The translations under genes were made by a program, and so were the position numbers. Below are positions 1-7,610 of a stretch of 64,000 bases of DNA, piece by piece (within the stretch, counting starts at the first letter, position 1; each line of letters begins with the position of its first letter). Under the pieces are notes generated by a model. It saw only the letters and a list, made by a program, of their open reading frames with translations. It was not told the DNA's origin and searched no databases. Origin of the DNA: Actinomycetota bacterium (GTDB lineage: Bacteria; Actinomycetota; UBA4738; HRBIN12); the NCBI GenBank assembly GCA_035697485.1, contig DASSCU010000029.1, positions 62,001 through 126,000 on the forward strand, in the 5' to 3' direction.

Positions 1-254
1 TGGACGCCGGCGGAGCGCTCAGCGGCGAACACGGCATCGGGCTCGAGAAGCGCGACTTCATGTCCCTCGTGTTCTCGGCCGAGGACCTGGCCGCTCAGGC
101 CTGCCTGCGAGCGGCGTTCGATCCCGACGGGCGCATGAACCCGCGGAAGGTGCTCCCCGACGGCGCGCGGTGCGGCGAGTTCGCGATCGCGGCGACGGGA
201 TCGGGGCATGCGGCGTCCGACGCGGCCGACTTGCCGGAGGGCTCGTGGATCTGA
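1..254 (+). CDS. glcD: GlcD-type glycolate/FAD-linked oxidase subunit, C-terminal end (cut by window edge)
   Basis: The frame beginning at base 3 is open from the window edge to the TGA at 252-254. It contains the SGEHGIG motif (bases 21-41) and the closing DPDGRMNPRKVLP segment, both typical of the C-terminal cap of GlcD/LldD-type FAD-linked oxidases. GlcD carries FAD and oxidises glycolate to glyoxylate with GlcE and GlcF. The tail after the NPRKV motif is longer than usual (about 30 residues, alanine/glycine rich). glcE starts inside the last 10 bases, so the two are translationally coupled. The N-terminal FAD domain lies outside the window. Confidence 0.85.
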   Translation, partial: DAGGALSGEHGIGLEKRDFMSLVFSAEDLAAQACLRAAFDPDGRMNPRKVLPDGARCGEFAIAATGSGHAASDAADLPEGSWI

Positions 255-1330
255 TCCACCCGCGCACCGTGGTCGACGTGGCCGAAGCCCTCGGCACCGC
301 GTCGCAGGACGGCATCAGTGTGCTGGTCGTCGGGGGGCGACGCCATCTCGACAAGGGGAACCCGACCGACGTCGACGTGGAGCTGTGGACCACGCAGCTC
401 GACCAGGTCGTGGCCTACGAGCCTGACGAGATGCTGGTCGTCGTCCAGTCGGGCATGCGCTGCGGAGCCCTCGCCGAGCTGCTCGCCCAGCACAGGCAGG
501 AATGGCCGGCCGACGCCCCGGCCGACGCCACGGTCGGCGGCGTGATCGCGTCAGGCTCGACGTCGGCGCGGCGGCTGCGCGTCGGAGCGCTCAGGGACAC
601 GGTCGTCGAGATGCAGCTCGTCACGGGCGACGGCCGGGTCGTGACGAGCGGTGCACGCACGGTGAAGAACGTCACCGGCTACGACGTGCACCGGCTGATG
701 ACCGGGTCGCTCGGCACCCTCGGCGTGATCACGCAGGTCGCGCTGAAGGTGCGGCCGATGCCCGAGCGTCGGCGCACGCTGGTCGCGGTGGGCGACGTTG
801 CACTCGCGACGACGATCGCGGCCGAGGTGCCGCTCGTCGCAGGGGTTCTGGGGACGCATGAGGGACTGGAGGTGCGGTTGGAGGGCTGGCCGGACGAGAT
901 CGATGAGCTCGCATCCGCGGTGACGAGGCTCGCCGGCGATACCGTCGCGCTGGACGAGGACTCGTCCTTCCCGCGGATCCCCTGGTGGTTGTGGCCCGAC
1001 GGAGGCACGGTTCTCGAGGTCGCCGTCGTGCCGTCGTCGCTTCCCGGGATCCTCGCGGGGTCGACGAACTACGCAGCGCTCGCGGGCGTCGGCATCGCGT
1101 GGGTCGGCGCAGCGAGCCTCGGCGAGATCGTGGCGGTGCGCCGGCGGGTCGAGGGGACCGGGGGCGTCGCACCAGCCATCCGCGGCCCCGGAGGCTTGGG
1201 CGGCACCCTCCCCGTCCCCGACGTGCACCGTCGTCTGAAGGCCTCGTTCGACCCCGCGAACGTGCTGGCCCCCGGTCGCGCGTGGACCCCGGGCACCGCG
1301 GCACCCCGTGCTCCAACCTCGGGAGGTTGA
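245..1330 (+). CDS. glcE: GlcE-type FAD-binding glycolate oxidase subunit
   Basis: A 361-aa PCMH-type FAD-binding protein. The N-terminal half has the FAD fold (PADATVGGVIASGS, then TVKNVTGYDVHRLMTG and GSLGTLGVIT), and the C-terminus ends with the FDPANVLAPGR signature of this family. GlcE is the short FAD subunit of the GlcDEF glycolate dehydrogenase. The GTG at 245 is chosen because GGAGG (236-240) precedes it at 4 nt and it overlaps the glcD stop by 10 bp. An upstream in-frame ATG at 170 would run through the glcD coding sequence without a ribosome-binding site. The partner glcF is at 8480-9796 rather than adjacent. Confidence 0.85.
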   Translation: MDLIHPRTVVDVAEALGTASQDGISVLVVGGRRHLDKGNPTDVDVELWTTQLDQVVAYEPDEMLVVVQSGMRCGALAELLAQHRQEWPADAPADATVGGVIASGSTSARRLRVGALRDTVVEMQLVTGDGRVVTSGARTVKNVTGYDVHRLMTGSLGTLGVITQVALKVRPMPERRRTLVAVGDVALATTIAAEVPLVAGVLGTHEGLEVRLEGWPDEIDELASAVTRLAGDTVALDEDSSFPRIPWWLWPDGGTVLEVAVVPSSLPGILAGSTNYAALAGVGIAWVGAASLGEIVAVRRRVEGTGGVAPAIRGPGGLGGTLPVPDVHRRLKASFDPANVLAPGRAWTPGTAAPRAPTSGG

Positions 1331-1348
1331 AGAGGAAGGAACGAGAGC

Positions 1349-1702
1349 GTGGGTCGTTTCAAGGACGTCGAGTGGGAGGCCGTCGCCGGGGTGGCCGCCG
1401 CGGGGATCGCCCTGGTCCTGCATCTCCTGCACGTGGTCGACGAGGGCGTGCTGCTCACCGTGATCTTGGTGCTCCTCGCGCTGCTCCTGCTTCGTGGCGT
1501 ACGAGGGGAGCGTCGGGAACAGCGGGTGGACGATACCCTGCGATCGGTGGCGGCTGATGTCGCGACGGTGCGCGCCACCCTGACCCCGCCCGACGCGATC
1601 CTCGTCGGCCCCCGATCACTGCGTATCGAGAGCGAGCGGCTCGACGAAACGCGAGCGAGCAGCCTGGTCCGACGAGGTGCTCCCGAAGATACGGGCGTGT
1701 AA
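1349..1702 (+). CDS. Small two-helix membrane protein, function unknown
   Basis: A 117-aa protein starting at GTG 1349, with GAGGAAGGA about 8 nt upstream and only 18 bases after glcE, so it is probably cotranscribed with glcDE. Two hydrophobic helices (about residues 12-28 and 33-50, ending LLALLLLRG) are followed by a charged cytoplasmic segment with a short predicted coiled region (RREQRVDDTLRSVAADVATV) and a conserved-looking GPRSLRIESERL motif. No catalytic motif is visible and I do not recognise the family. It resembles an N-terminal membrane anchor module without an attached enzyme. Confidence 0.6.
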   Translation: MGRFKDVEWEAVAGVAAAGIALVLHLLHVVDEGVLLTVILVLLALLLLRGVRGERREQRVDDTLRSVAADVATVRATLTPPDAILVGPRSLRIESERLDETRASSLVRRGAPEDTGV

Positions 1703-1797
1703 GGGGTTCGAGCAAAGTCGACGCACCCGTGAGGCGTTCCCTGCCCGAGACCGTCTCGTTCATCCTCGCCCCCGAGGTCCCTGTCCGGAATCTCCCC

Positions 1798-3180
1798 CTA
1801 GGCGACCAGGAACGTGCCGGTCATCGTGGTGGGATGCACGTCGCACCTGAAGAAGTAGGTACCGGCGTCGAGGGCGGGCACGTCGTAGGTTACGACGTCG
1901 GGCCCGTTGAAGACCTCACCCACGAACAACGGGGTGCCGGCGCTCTCGTCGGTATAGATCGCGACGTTGTGCGGGATGCCGGCGTCCATGTTGTCGAAGA
2001 CGATCTCGAACGGCTTCCTGGCAGGAGCCGCCAGACAGTCGGCATCGAAGACCGATTCCATCGCCATCACGTCGATCGTGGTGCCGTCGGGTGTACAGGC
2101 CGCCGCTTCGGTGGTGGGCTCCGGCTCCGCGCTCGGCTCAGGGCTGGGCTCAGGGCTCGCCCCGGCGTCGTCGATCGGCAGCACGCCCGCTGAGAACGGA
2201 TCCGCGAAGCTCGGGTACGAGTCGGGTGCCGGTGGGGCGTCGGCGCTGACCTGGATCGCGCCCACCGAACCGAGGCCCGTGTAGGCGAAGGCATGGGTCA
2301 CGAACGGGTACACGCCTTCCTCGGGGATCTGCAGCTCGAACATCGCGCCGTCGCCTGGCGGTATGTTCCACGTCTGCAGCCCGTTCATCGGGCTCGTCGG
2401 GTTCCCCGACGGATACACGTGCGGGAACAGCGTGCCGATCACATGGAAGGCGTTCGTGAGCGTCGGCCCGGCGTTCACCACCCAGATCCGGAACGGCTCG
2501 TCGGGACGGACCTGCAGCGGCGATTCGAGATAGCGGTTCGCGAGGCCGTCGAAGACGACGTACTCGGGTTCCACGGCCTTCATGCGATCGAGGTCACCGA
2601 CGTAGACGCCGTCGATCGGCTTCGCCCCCGGGTAGAACTCGCTCGCGACGAGGACGAACTCGCGTTCGGCGGGAAGGGCGTCGGTCTCCACGATGATGGC
2701 CCCGTACATGCCGTTGCCGATGTGCTGCAGCACCGGATCGACCCCGCAGTGGTACATGAAGACGCCGGGGTACATCGCGACCCAATCGAAGGTGAGGGTC
2801 TCCCCCGGATCGACCGGTTGGTAGTTCTTGTCCCACGGCGTGAGGGCCGCGTGGAAGTCGATCGAGTGCTGCATGCCGATCGACGAGTCGTTCGTGAGGG
2901 TGAAGCGGACCGTGTCCCCGAGCTGCACCCTGATGACCGGCCCGGGTGCCGTGCCGTTGAACGTCCACACCTGGTACTTCACATCCGGCGCGATCTCTTG
3001 CGTGGTCTCCCGGGCGACGAGGTCGACCTCCACGACGTTGCCGTTGGGTTCGTCAACCCTGAAGTCACCGGTGGACGTCCCGCTCGCTGTGCTGCCCTCA
3101 CCAGGGCTGACCGCGACGATCCCGACGATGATGAGGACCGCCGCGAGGAAGACGGCGCCCACGGAGATGAACCTGTTCAT
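1798..3180 (-). CDS. nirK: NirK-type copper nitrite reductase fused to a C-terminal cupredoxin
   Basis: A 460-aa exported protein; an N-terminal hydrophobic helix (residues 5-24) anchors or exports it. Residues 45-315 form the two-domain NirK core. Type 1 copper ligands are H105, C145, H153 and M158 (HSIDFH; HC; QHIGNGMYG). Type 2 ligands are H110, H144 and H296, with catalytic D108 and H246 (FHVIG), in the same spacing as known NirK. After a Pro/Glu linker (340-360), a third cupredoxin domain has H404, C446, H449 and M453 and could act as a tethered electron donor. NirK reduces nitrite to NO. SD AGGGGG precedes the ATG. The gene diverges from an Rrf2 regulator across a 200-bp promoter region. 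No NO reductase is seen in the window. Confidence 0.85.
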   Translation of the reverse strand: MNRFISVGAVFLAAVLIIVGIVAVSPGEGSTASGTSTGDFRVDEPNGNVVEVDLVARETTQEIAPDVKYQVWTFNGTAPGPVIRVQLGDTVRFTLTNDSSIGMQHSIDFHAALTPWDKNYQPVDPGETLTFDWVAMYPGVFMYHCGVDPVLQHIGNGMYGAIIVETDALPAEREFVLVASEFYPGAKPIDGVYVGDLDRMKAVEPEYVVFDGLANRYLESPLQVRPDEPFRIWVVNAGPTLTNAFHVIGTLFPHVYPSGNPTSPMNGLQTWNIPPGDGAMFELQIPEEGVYPFVTHAFAYTGLGSVGAIQVSADAPPAPDSYPSFADPFSAGVLPIDDAGASPEPSPEPSAEPEPTTEAAACTPDGTTIDVMAMESVFDADCLAAPARKPFEIVFDNMDAGIPHNVAIYTDESAGTPLFVGEVFNGPDVVTYDVPALDAGTYFFRCDVHPTTMTGTFLVA

Positions 3181-3201
3181 GGTGACCCCCTGAAGGTTCC
3201 C

Positions 3202-3222
3202 AATGGACTTGTCTTATCCATT
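3202..3222. promoter_or_regulatory. Inverted repeat in the nirK/Rrf2 divergent promoter (candidate operator)
   Basis: AATGGA - 9 nt - TCCATT forms a perfect 6-bp inverted repeat over 21 bp, the only AT-richer patch in this 200-bp intergenic region. It lies 22-42 nt upstream of the nirK ATG and between nirK and the Rrf2 gene. Rrf2 dimers commonly bind inverted repeats at divergent targets; assigning this site to the adjacent regulator is inference. Confidence 0.4.
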
Positions 3223-3380
3223 ACCCTTCCAGAGGCTAGACCCATGACCCCGTGGAGGTCCTGGCGGAGGTCCCGGCCCGCTCGGGACCATCGGACAGTG
3301 CCCGCCCTGCGGTGCTGGCGTGGCACGATGGGCGCTGCCGCGCAAGGACCTGTGACGCCGACCGCTCGGAGGAGCGACCG

Positions 3381-3824
3381 ATGCGACTCGCCCGCGAGAG
3401 CCGATACGCGATCGAGGCCCTGGTCGTGCTCGCCGGTCGGCCCGCCGGCACCGTCATTGAGGCTCGGGAGATCGCCGACGCGGCGCACCTCCCGGGGCCG
3501 TTCCTCTCGAAGATCCTCCGCCTGCTCGCCCTCGGTGGCGTGCTCCGGTCGCAGCGGGGCAGGGGGTACGCGCTCGCTCGGTCGCCCGAGCGGATCGCGC
3601 TCGAGGATGTGTTGCGGGCCGTCGAGGGCGACGAGGTGATCTGGGAGACGTGCATCTTCTGGCGGGAGGAGTGCGACAGCGAGCACCCGTGCCCCCTTCA
3701 CTTCCGGTGGACCGAGCTGAAGCCCGGCATCCAGGACGCGATGGGCTCCGTGACGCTCGCCGACATCGCCTCGCACGGCTTCGAGTCCGACGCGAGGGTG
3801 GACGAGCACCGAGACGGTCGCTGA
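3381..3824 (+). CDS. Rrf2-family transcriptional regulator, NsrR/IscR-like, three-cysteine
   Basis: A 147-aa winged-helix regulator. The N-terminus MRLARESRYAIEALVVLA and the HTH ADAAHLPGPFLSKILRLLA are typical of Rrf2, followed by the wing (SQRGRGYALAR). The loop at about residues 92-107 holds three cysteines (ETCIFWREEC, then HPC), the usual Fe-S ligands in NsrR/IscR-type members. NsrR senses NO, which fits its position divergent to a nitrite reductase gene. The ATG at 3381 is chosen for GGAGGAGC at 3368-3375; longer upstream forms lack Rrf2 homology. It probably represses nirK and itself; the ligand is inferred from context. Confidence 0.82.
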   Translation: MRLARESRYAIEALVVLAGRPAGTVIEAREIADAAHLPGPFLSKILRLLALGGVLRSQRGRGYALARSPERIALEDVLRAVEGDEVIWETCIFWREECDSEHPCPLHFRWTELKPGIQDAMGSVTLADIASHGFESDARVDEHRDGR

Positions 3825-3899
3825 GCCTCGGCGTGTGGGAAGGTGCGAGCGCCGCCCGGCGTTGCAGGCGGTCGAGACCCGCCGCGAGGAGATGACACG

Positions 3900-4292
3900 A
3901 TGCTGAACGATGCCGACCGAGCGATGCTCGACGCCCCCAACTTCGCGAGCCTCGCCACCACGATGGCCGACGGCTCGCCGCAGGCATCCGTCGTCTGGAT
4001 CGACGTCGACGACGACACGATCCTCGTGAACACGGCCGAGGGACGCACGAAGACCGAGAACATGCGTCGCGACCCGCGTGTCGCGATCTGCGTGTTCGAT
4101 CGCACGGACCCTTACCGCCAGCTCATGGTGCGCGGTCACGTCACCGGATACGAGCACGACGGCGCCGACGCCCACATCGACTCCCTCGCCAAGAAGTACA
4201 CGGGCGCCGACGTCTACGAGGACCATCGTCCCGACCAGCAGCGGGTCATCGTGCGCATCGAGGTCGACGGCGTCGCCCGCATGGGGTATTAA
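3900..4292 (+). CDS. PPOX-class, probably F420-dependent, flavin/deazaflavin oxidoreductase
   Basis: A 130-aa split-barrel protein. The opening LDAPNFASLATTMADGSPQASVVWID, the middle GRTKTENMRRDPRVAI and the TDPYRQLMVRG strand match the PPOX-class probable F420-dependent family (TIGR03618-like), which binds F420 or FMN on a dimeric barrel and reduces small unsaturated substrates. Length is normal for the family. GAGGAG lies 7 nt before the ATG. It sits 75 bases after the Rrf2 gene and 37 bases before the cupredoxin gene, so all three may form one operon. The substrate cannot be told from sequence. Confidence 0.75.
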   Translation: MLNDADRAMLDAPNFASLATTMADGSPQASVVWIDVDDDTILVNTAEGRTKTENMRRDPRVAICVFDRTDPYRQLMVRGHVTGYEHDGADAHIDSLAKKYTGADVYEDHRPDQQRVIVRIEVDGVARMGY

Positions 4293-4329
4293 GCACGACG
4301 TCCAAAGACCCCTCGCGAGGAGACGCACG

Positions 4330-5130
4330 ATGGCCGACCCTGACCCGACGGCGAACGATGCGACGATGAAAGCCCGGTGGACGCGATTGGCCACCCTCGG
4401 GCTCGTCATGGTCGGGCTCGCTGCTTTCCTGATGATCGCTGCATCGCTGATCTGGGGCGTCGACGTCGCCGACGACCTGCCGTTCTTCCTCTCGCTCGTG
4501 ATCGTGCCGTGGGTCGCCGCCTTCCTGGTCTGGCGCTTCGGGACCTGGGCCAAGGTCGTCGGCATCGTCGTCGGACTCGCGAGCATCGGCGCGATGTTCT
4601 GGACGGCGTTCGGGCTCGCAGTGCCCGCGAGCTTCTTCGACTTCGTCCCGGGGTTGCTCGTGGTGCCCGGCGCCCTCATCGCCATCGTGGCGTCGATCGG
4701 TGCGATCGTGGCGAACCGGCGTGGTCACCTCACCCCGACCGGTGATGGGGGGGAGCGCCGAGCCATCACGGCGGTGGTCGCCGTCGTCGGCGTGCTGGCG
4801 GCGATCTCGGCCGTCCTGACCGTCGTGGGCCGATCGACGGTCGACACACCCGACGGCGCGACGACGGTCGCCTTGGGCAACTTCGAGTACGACCGGTCCG
4901 AGTACGAACTGGCTGGTGGCTCGCAGGTGGTGGTCCGCAACGACGATCCCTTCCTGCACACGTTCACGGTCGACGAGCTCGGAATCGATGTCGAGCTCGG
5001 ACCCAACGGATCGGCGCTGGTCGACATCCCGAGCGAGTCGGGCACCTACGTCCTGTATTGCCGCCCCCACACGATGAACCCCGACGATCCGGGGCCGGAC
5101 GACATGGCGGCATCGCTCACCGTCGGCTGA
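4330..5130 (+). CDS. Multi-pass membrane protein with C-terminal extracytoplasmic cupredoxin domain
   Basis: A 266-aa protein with about five hydrophobic helices (residues 20-45, 50-67, 73-95, 100-125, 145-168) and then a cupredoxin-like domain (about 180-266). Candidate copper ligands are the His of LHTFTV and the Cys and His of YCRPHT. The Met position is uncertain because the loop after the second His is extended (two Mets, one near, one far). With the NirK fusion upstream this is the second copper protein in 3.5 kb and could deliver electrons to NirK; that is inference. The ATG at 4330 follows CGAGGAGACGCACG. Its 3' end overlaps the convergent aminotransferase gene by 14 bp. Confidence 0.65.
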   Translation: MADPDPTANDATMKARWTRLATLGLVMVGLAAFLMIAASLIWGVDVADDLPFFLSLVIVPWVAAFLVWRFGTWAKVVGIVVGLASIGAMFWTAFGLAVPASFFDFVPGLLVVPGALIAIVASIGAIVANRRGHLTPTGDGGERRAITAVVAVVGVLAAISAVLTVVGRSTVDTPDGATTVALGNFEYDRSEYELAGGSQVVVRNDDPFLHTFTVDELGIDVELGPNGSALVDIPSESGTYVLYCRPHTMNPDDPGPDDMAASLTVG

Positions 5131-6283
5131 GCCGCTTCCCCGCCGCCTCGAGCGTCTCGACGCGCTTGCAGAAGGCGAACCGCAGCAGGTGCGCCCCGTC
5201 GGCAGGATCGGAGACGAACGACGAGCCGGGCACGGCCGCCACACCGACGTGCTCCACGAGGTGGCGAGCGGTCGATACGTCGTCACCGAGCCCCAGATGG
5301 GAGCAGTCGGCCATCACGTAGTACGCGCCCTGGGGCGGGGACGCCACCTCGAAGCCGCTCTCGGCGAGCACCCGCAGCATCACGTCACGCCGCTCTGCGT
5401 AGGCGGCCCGCATGCGCCCGAAGTAGCTCGGCGGCAGCTGCAGCGCGGTGATGCCCGCGACCTGCAGCGGGGCCGCGGCCGCCACCGTGAGGAAGTCGTG
5501 CACCGGCCGGATGCCCGCCATCAGCGGCGCGGCAGCGACCGCCCACCCCACACGCCACCCTGTGACCGAGTAGGTCTTCGAGAGCGCGCTGATCGTGATC
5601 GTGCGCTCCGCCATACCGGGAAGCGTCGCGATCGGTACGTGCTCGGCATCGTCGTACGTGATGTGCTCGTAGATCTCGTCGGTGATCGCGATCGCGTCGT
5701 GTTCGACGCAGAGGTCGGCGATCGCCGCGAGCTCCTCTCGCGTGAACACCTTGCCCGTCGGATTGTTCGGCGTGTTGATCACGATCGCGCGCGTGCGCGT
5801 TCCGAACGCCGAGCGCAGCTCGCCTTCGTCGAACGTCCAGTCGGGCGGGCGCAGCGACACGAGCCGCGGCACCGCGCCGGCGATGATCGAGTCTGGCCCG
5901 TAGTTCTCGTAGAACGGCTCGAAGACCACGACCTCGTCGCCGGGGTCGAGCACGCCGAGCATCGTCGCGATCATCGCCTCGGTCGACCCACACGTGACGC
6001 AGATCTCGGTCTCGGGGTCGACCACCATGCCGTGGTCACGCGCGTAGGCGCCGGCGATCGCCTCGCGGAACGCCGGCACGCCCCACGTGATCGGGTACTG
6101 GTTGTGGTCCTCGGCGATCGCGCGGGCGGCCGCCTGCTTCAGCTCCTCGGGCGCCGGGAAGTCGGGGAACCCCTGTCCCAGGTTGATCGCTCCGTGCTGG
6201 TTCGCCATCCGGGTCATGTCGCGGATGACCGATTCCGTGAACGACGACGCCTTCGCCGACGCGCGCAGCCTCGAGTCGCTCAT
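5117..6283 (-). CDS. PLP-dependent class I/II aminotransferase, kynurenine/aspartate-type
   Basis: A 388-aa fold-type I aminotransferase. Visible marks are NLGQGFPDFPAP near the N-terminus, the Tyr/Asn ring region (NNPTGK), the Asp of ITDEIYEH and the Schiff-base Lys in SALSKTYSVTGWRVGW, followed by a C-terminal arginine (LLRFAFCK). The GQGFPDFPAP opening is shared by kynurenine/glutamine transaminases and methionine aminotransferases. A tryptophan 2,3-dioxygenase gene lies 1.3 kb away on the same strand, which weakly favours kynurenine. A TAGGCT box ends 8 nt before the ATG, with no Shine-Dalgarno, so the mRNA is probably leaderless. Confidence 0.85.
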   Translation of the reverse strand: MSDSRLRASAKASSFTESVIRDMTRMANQHGAINLGQGFPDFPAPEELKQAAARAIAEDHNQYPITWGVPAFREAIAGAYARDHGMVVDPETEICVTCGSTEAMIATMLGVLDPGDEVVVFEPFYENYGPDSIIAGAVPRLVSLRPPDWTFDEGELRSAFGTRTRAIVINTPNNPTGKVFTREELAAIADLCVEHDAIAITDEIYEHITYDDAEHVPIATLPGMAERTITISALSKTYSVTGWRVGWAVAAAPLMAGIRPVHDFLTVAAAAPLQVAGITALQLPPSYFGRMRAAYAERRDVMLRVLAESGFEVASPPQGAYYVMADCSHLGLGDDVSTARHLVEHVGVAAVPGSSFVSDPADGAHLLRFAFCKRVETLEAAGKRLSRR

Positions 6284-6291
6284 GAGCGAGC

Positions 6292-6301
6292 AGCCTATCC
6301 T
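6292..6301. promoter_or_regulatory. Overlapping divergent -10 boxes sharing a central TA
   Basis: The sequence agccTAtcct reads as TAGGCT on the minus strand (aminotransferase, ATG 8 nt downstream) and TATCCT on the plus strand (gene at 6331). Both fit TAnnnT. The same layout occurs at 27301-27310 and 32915-32924. Confidence 0.5.
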
Positions 6302-6330
6302 CGGGGCAGTCGACCGGCAGGAGGATCGCG

Positions 6331-6819
6331 ATGACGGGCAAGGCAGCGTTCACCGACGAGGAATGGGTCAGGGTGCGTCGCGCGCCGACCGTGGCAGGCA
6401 TGGCGATCTCACTCGCCGATCCGGGCGGTCCGATCGAGCTCTCGAAGGAGACGATGGCGACCCTCCGCGGCATCGGGAAGCCGCCCACGCAGGACGAGCT
6501 GCTGATCACGGTCTCGCAGGAGATCATGGCGATGGGTCAGCAGCGAGAGAACCCCATGAAGGGTTTCGAGGTCGCCGACAAGAGCCAGGCGGGTGCCGCG
6601 GTCCTGAAGGAACTCCGCGAAATCCAGGACATCGTCGAGGCCAAGGCGACTCCCGACGAGGCGTCCGCCTTCGCGCGCTGGATGATCGAGGTCGCGCAGG
6701 ACGCCGCGAACGCCGCGAAGGAAGGCGGCTTCATGGGCTTCGGCGCCGAACAGGTGAGCCAGGGCGAGCAGAACATGCTCGATCAGCTCCGCGCCACCCT
6801 CGGCGTCGCCGAGGGCTGA
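6331..6819 (+). CDS. Conserved-looking hypothetical helical protein
   Basis: A 162-aa soluble protein preceded by GGAGGA (6 nt before the ATG) and a TATCCT -10 box at 6296-6301. It opens FTDEEWVRVRRAPTVAGMAI and continues LADPGGPIELSKETMATL, then a long helical segment ending in a glycine-rich GGFMGFGAEQVSQGEQNML. There is no transmembrane helix, cysteine pair or catalytic signature. The even amphipathic composition and strong codon bias support it as a real gene. I do not recognise a named family. It ends three bases before the convergent kinase-like gene. Confidence 0.6.
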   Translation: MTGKAAFTDEEWVRVRRAPTVAGMAISLADPGGPIELSKETMATLRGIGKPPTQDELLITVSQEIMAMGQQRENPMKGFEVADKSQAGAAVLKELREIQDIVEAKATPDEASAFARWMIEVAQDAANAAKEGGFMGFGAEQVSQGEQNMLDQLRATLGVAEG

Positions 6820-6821
6820 CG

Positions 6822-7610
6822 TCACGTTCCGACGAGTCGCTCCGCGAGGGTGACATCGGAGGCGAATGGCTCGATCCCCCCGCGATCGAACACCAGTGAC
6901 GTGACGAGCCGGAAGATCGCGGCACGGACGAAGAGTTGCGCGAACGCCTCGACGTGGCTCGTCGCGTCGAAGAGCGGTGCCGGATCGGCGTCCGCCCAGC
7001 GGATCGCATCGCCGACGACGACGGCACCCGCGTAGCCGGCCGGACGCCAGTACACCGCCAGATCGATCACGGCGGGTGCGGTGTCGTGAGCGAACAACAC
7101 GTTCTCGGTGAGGTCGCCGTGGATCGCCTGCGGCGGCGCCTCGATGTCGCGCCGCAGGGCGACGAGACGCGCGAGGAACCCATGGCGGACCGGCGAGTCC
7201 ATCTCCCCCCAGGCGACACGGTCGCCGATCGAGTACGCGTGGGTGCGCTCCTCGACGAAGGGCGGACGCGGCAGGTGCCGCATCGCCGCGTGCAGGCGCT
7301 CGCCGACGCCCAGCACGTCGAGCCAGCGGGGCTCGCTGGGATGCGAGCCTGCGACCCATGTCTGCGCGCACCACCCGTCGACGACCCAACGGTCATCGCG
7401 AGACGGCGTCGGCAGCGCGAGTCGGAACCCATCCTCACGAACCCTCGGGAGATGCTCTCCGAGCCATGCCCATTCGCTTCCGGCGGGGGCAGGTTTCATC
7501 ACCAGATCGCCCGCGCGCCACGACCGCCCTTCGCCACCCTCGAGCGCGATCGGTCGGCGACCGGGGACCATGAACGCATCGAGCACCGCAGCGGGCGGTG
7601 CTTCGCTCAC
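6822..7610 (-). CDS. Phosphotransferase-fold protein resembling actinobacterial TIGR02569 family
   Basis: A 262-aa protein starting at GTG 7610, which overlaps the tdo stop as GTGA. It has the PPAAVLDAFMVPG opening, a W-x-AGDLVMKPA strand, the kinase-like catalytic loop HGDLTENVLF and the metal-binding AVIDLAVYWRP. This layout matches the aminoglycoside-phosphotransferase/choline-kinase fold and the actinobacterial TIGR02569 family, whose substrate is unknown. Translational coupling to tryptophan dioxygenase suggests a linked role, but nothing in the sequence identifies the acceptor. Confidence 0.7.
   Translation of the reverse strand: MSEAPPAAVLDAFMVPGRRPIALEGGEGRSWRAGDLVMKPAPAGSEWAWLGEHLPRVREDGFRLALPTPSRDDRWVVDGWCAQTWVAGSHPSEPRWLDVLGVGERLHAAMRHLPRPPFVEERTHAYSIGDRVAWGEMDSPVRHGFLARLVALRRDIEAPPQAIHGDLTENVLFAHDTAPAVIDLAVYWRPAGYAGAVVVGDAIRWADADPAPLFDATSHVEAFAQLFVRAAIFRLVTSLVFDRGGIEPFASDVTLAERLVGT

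Noticed and set aside
2293-3639. A 448-codon plus-strand frame opposite nirK
   Set aside because: It mirrors nirK codons, then reads through the Rrf2 gene in a wrong frame; no family match.
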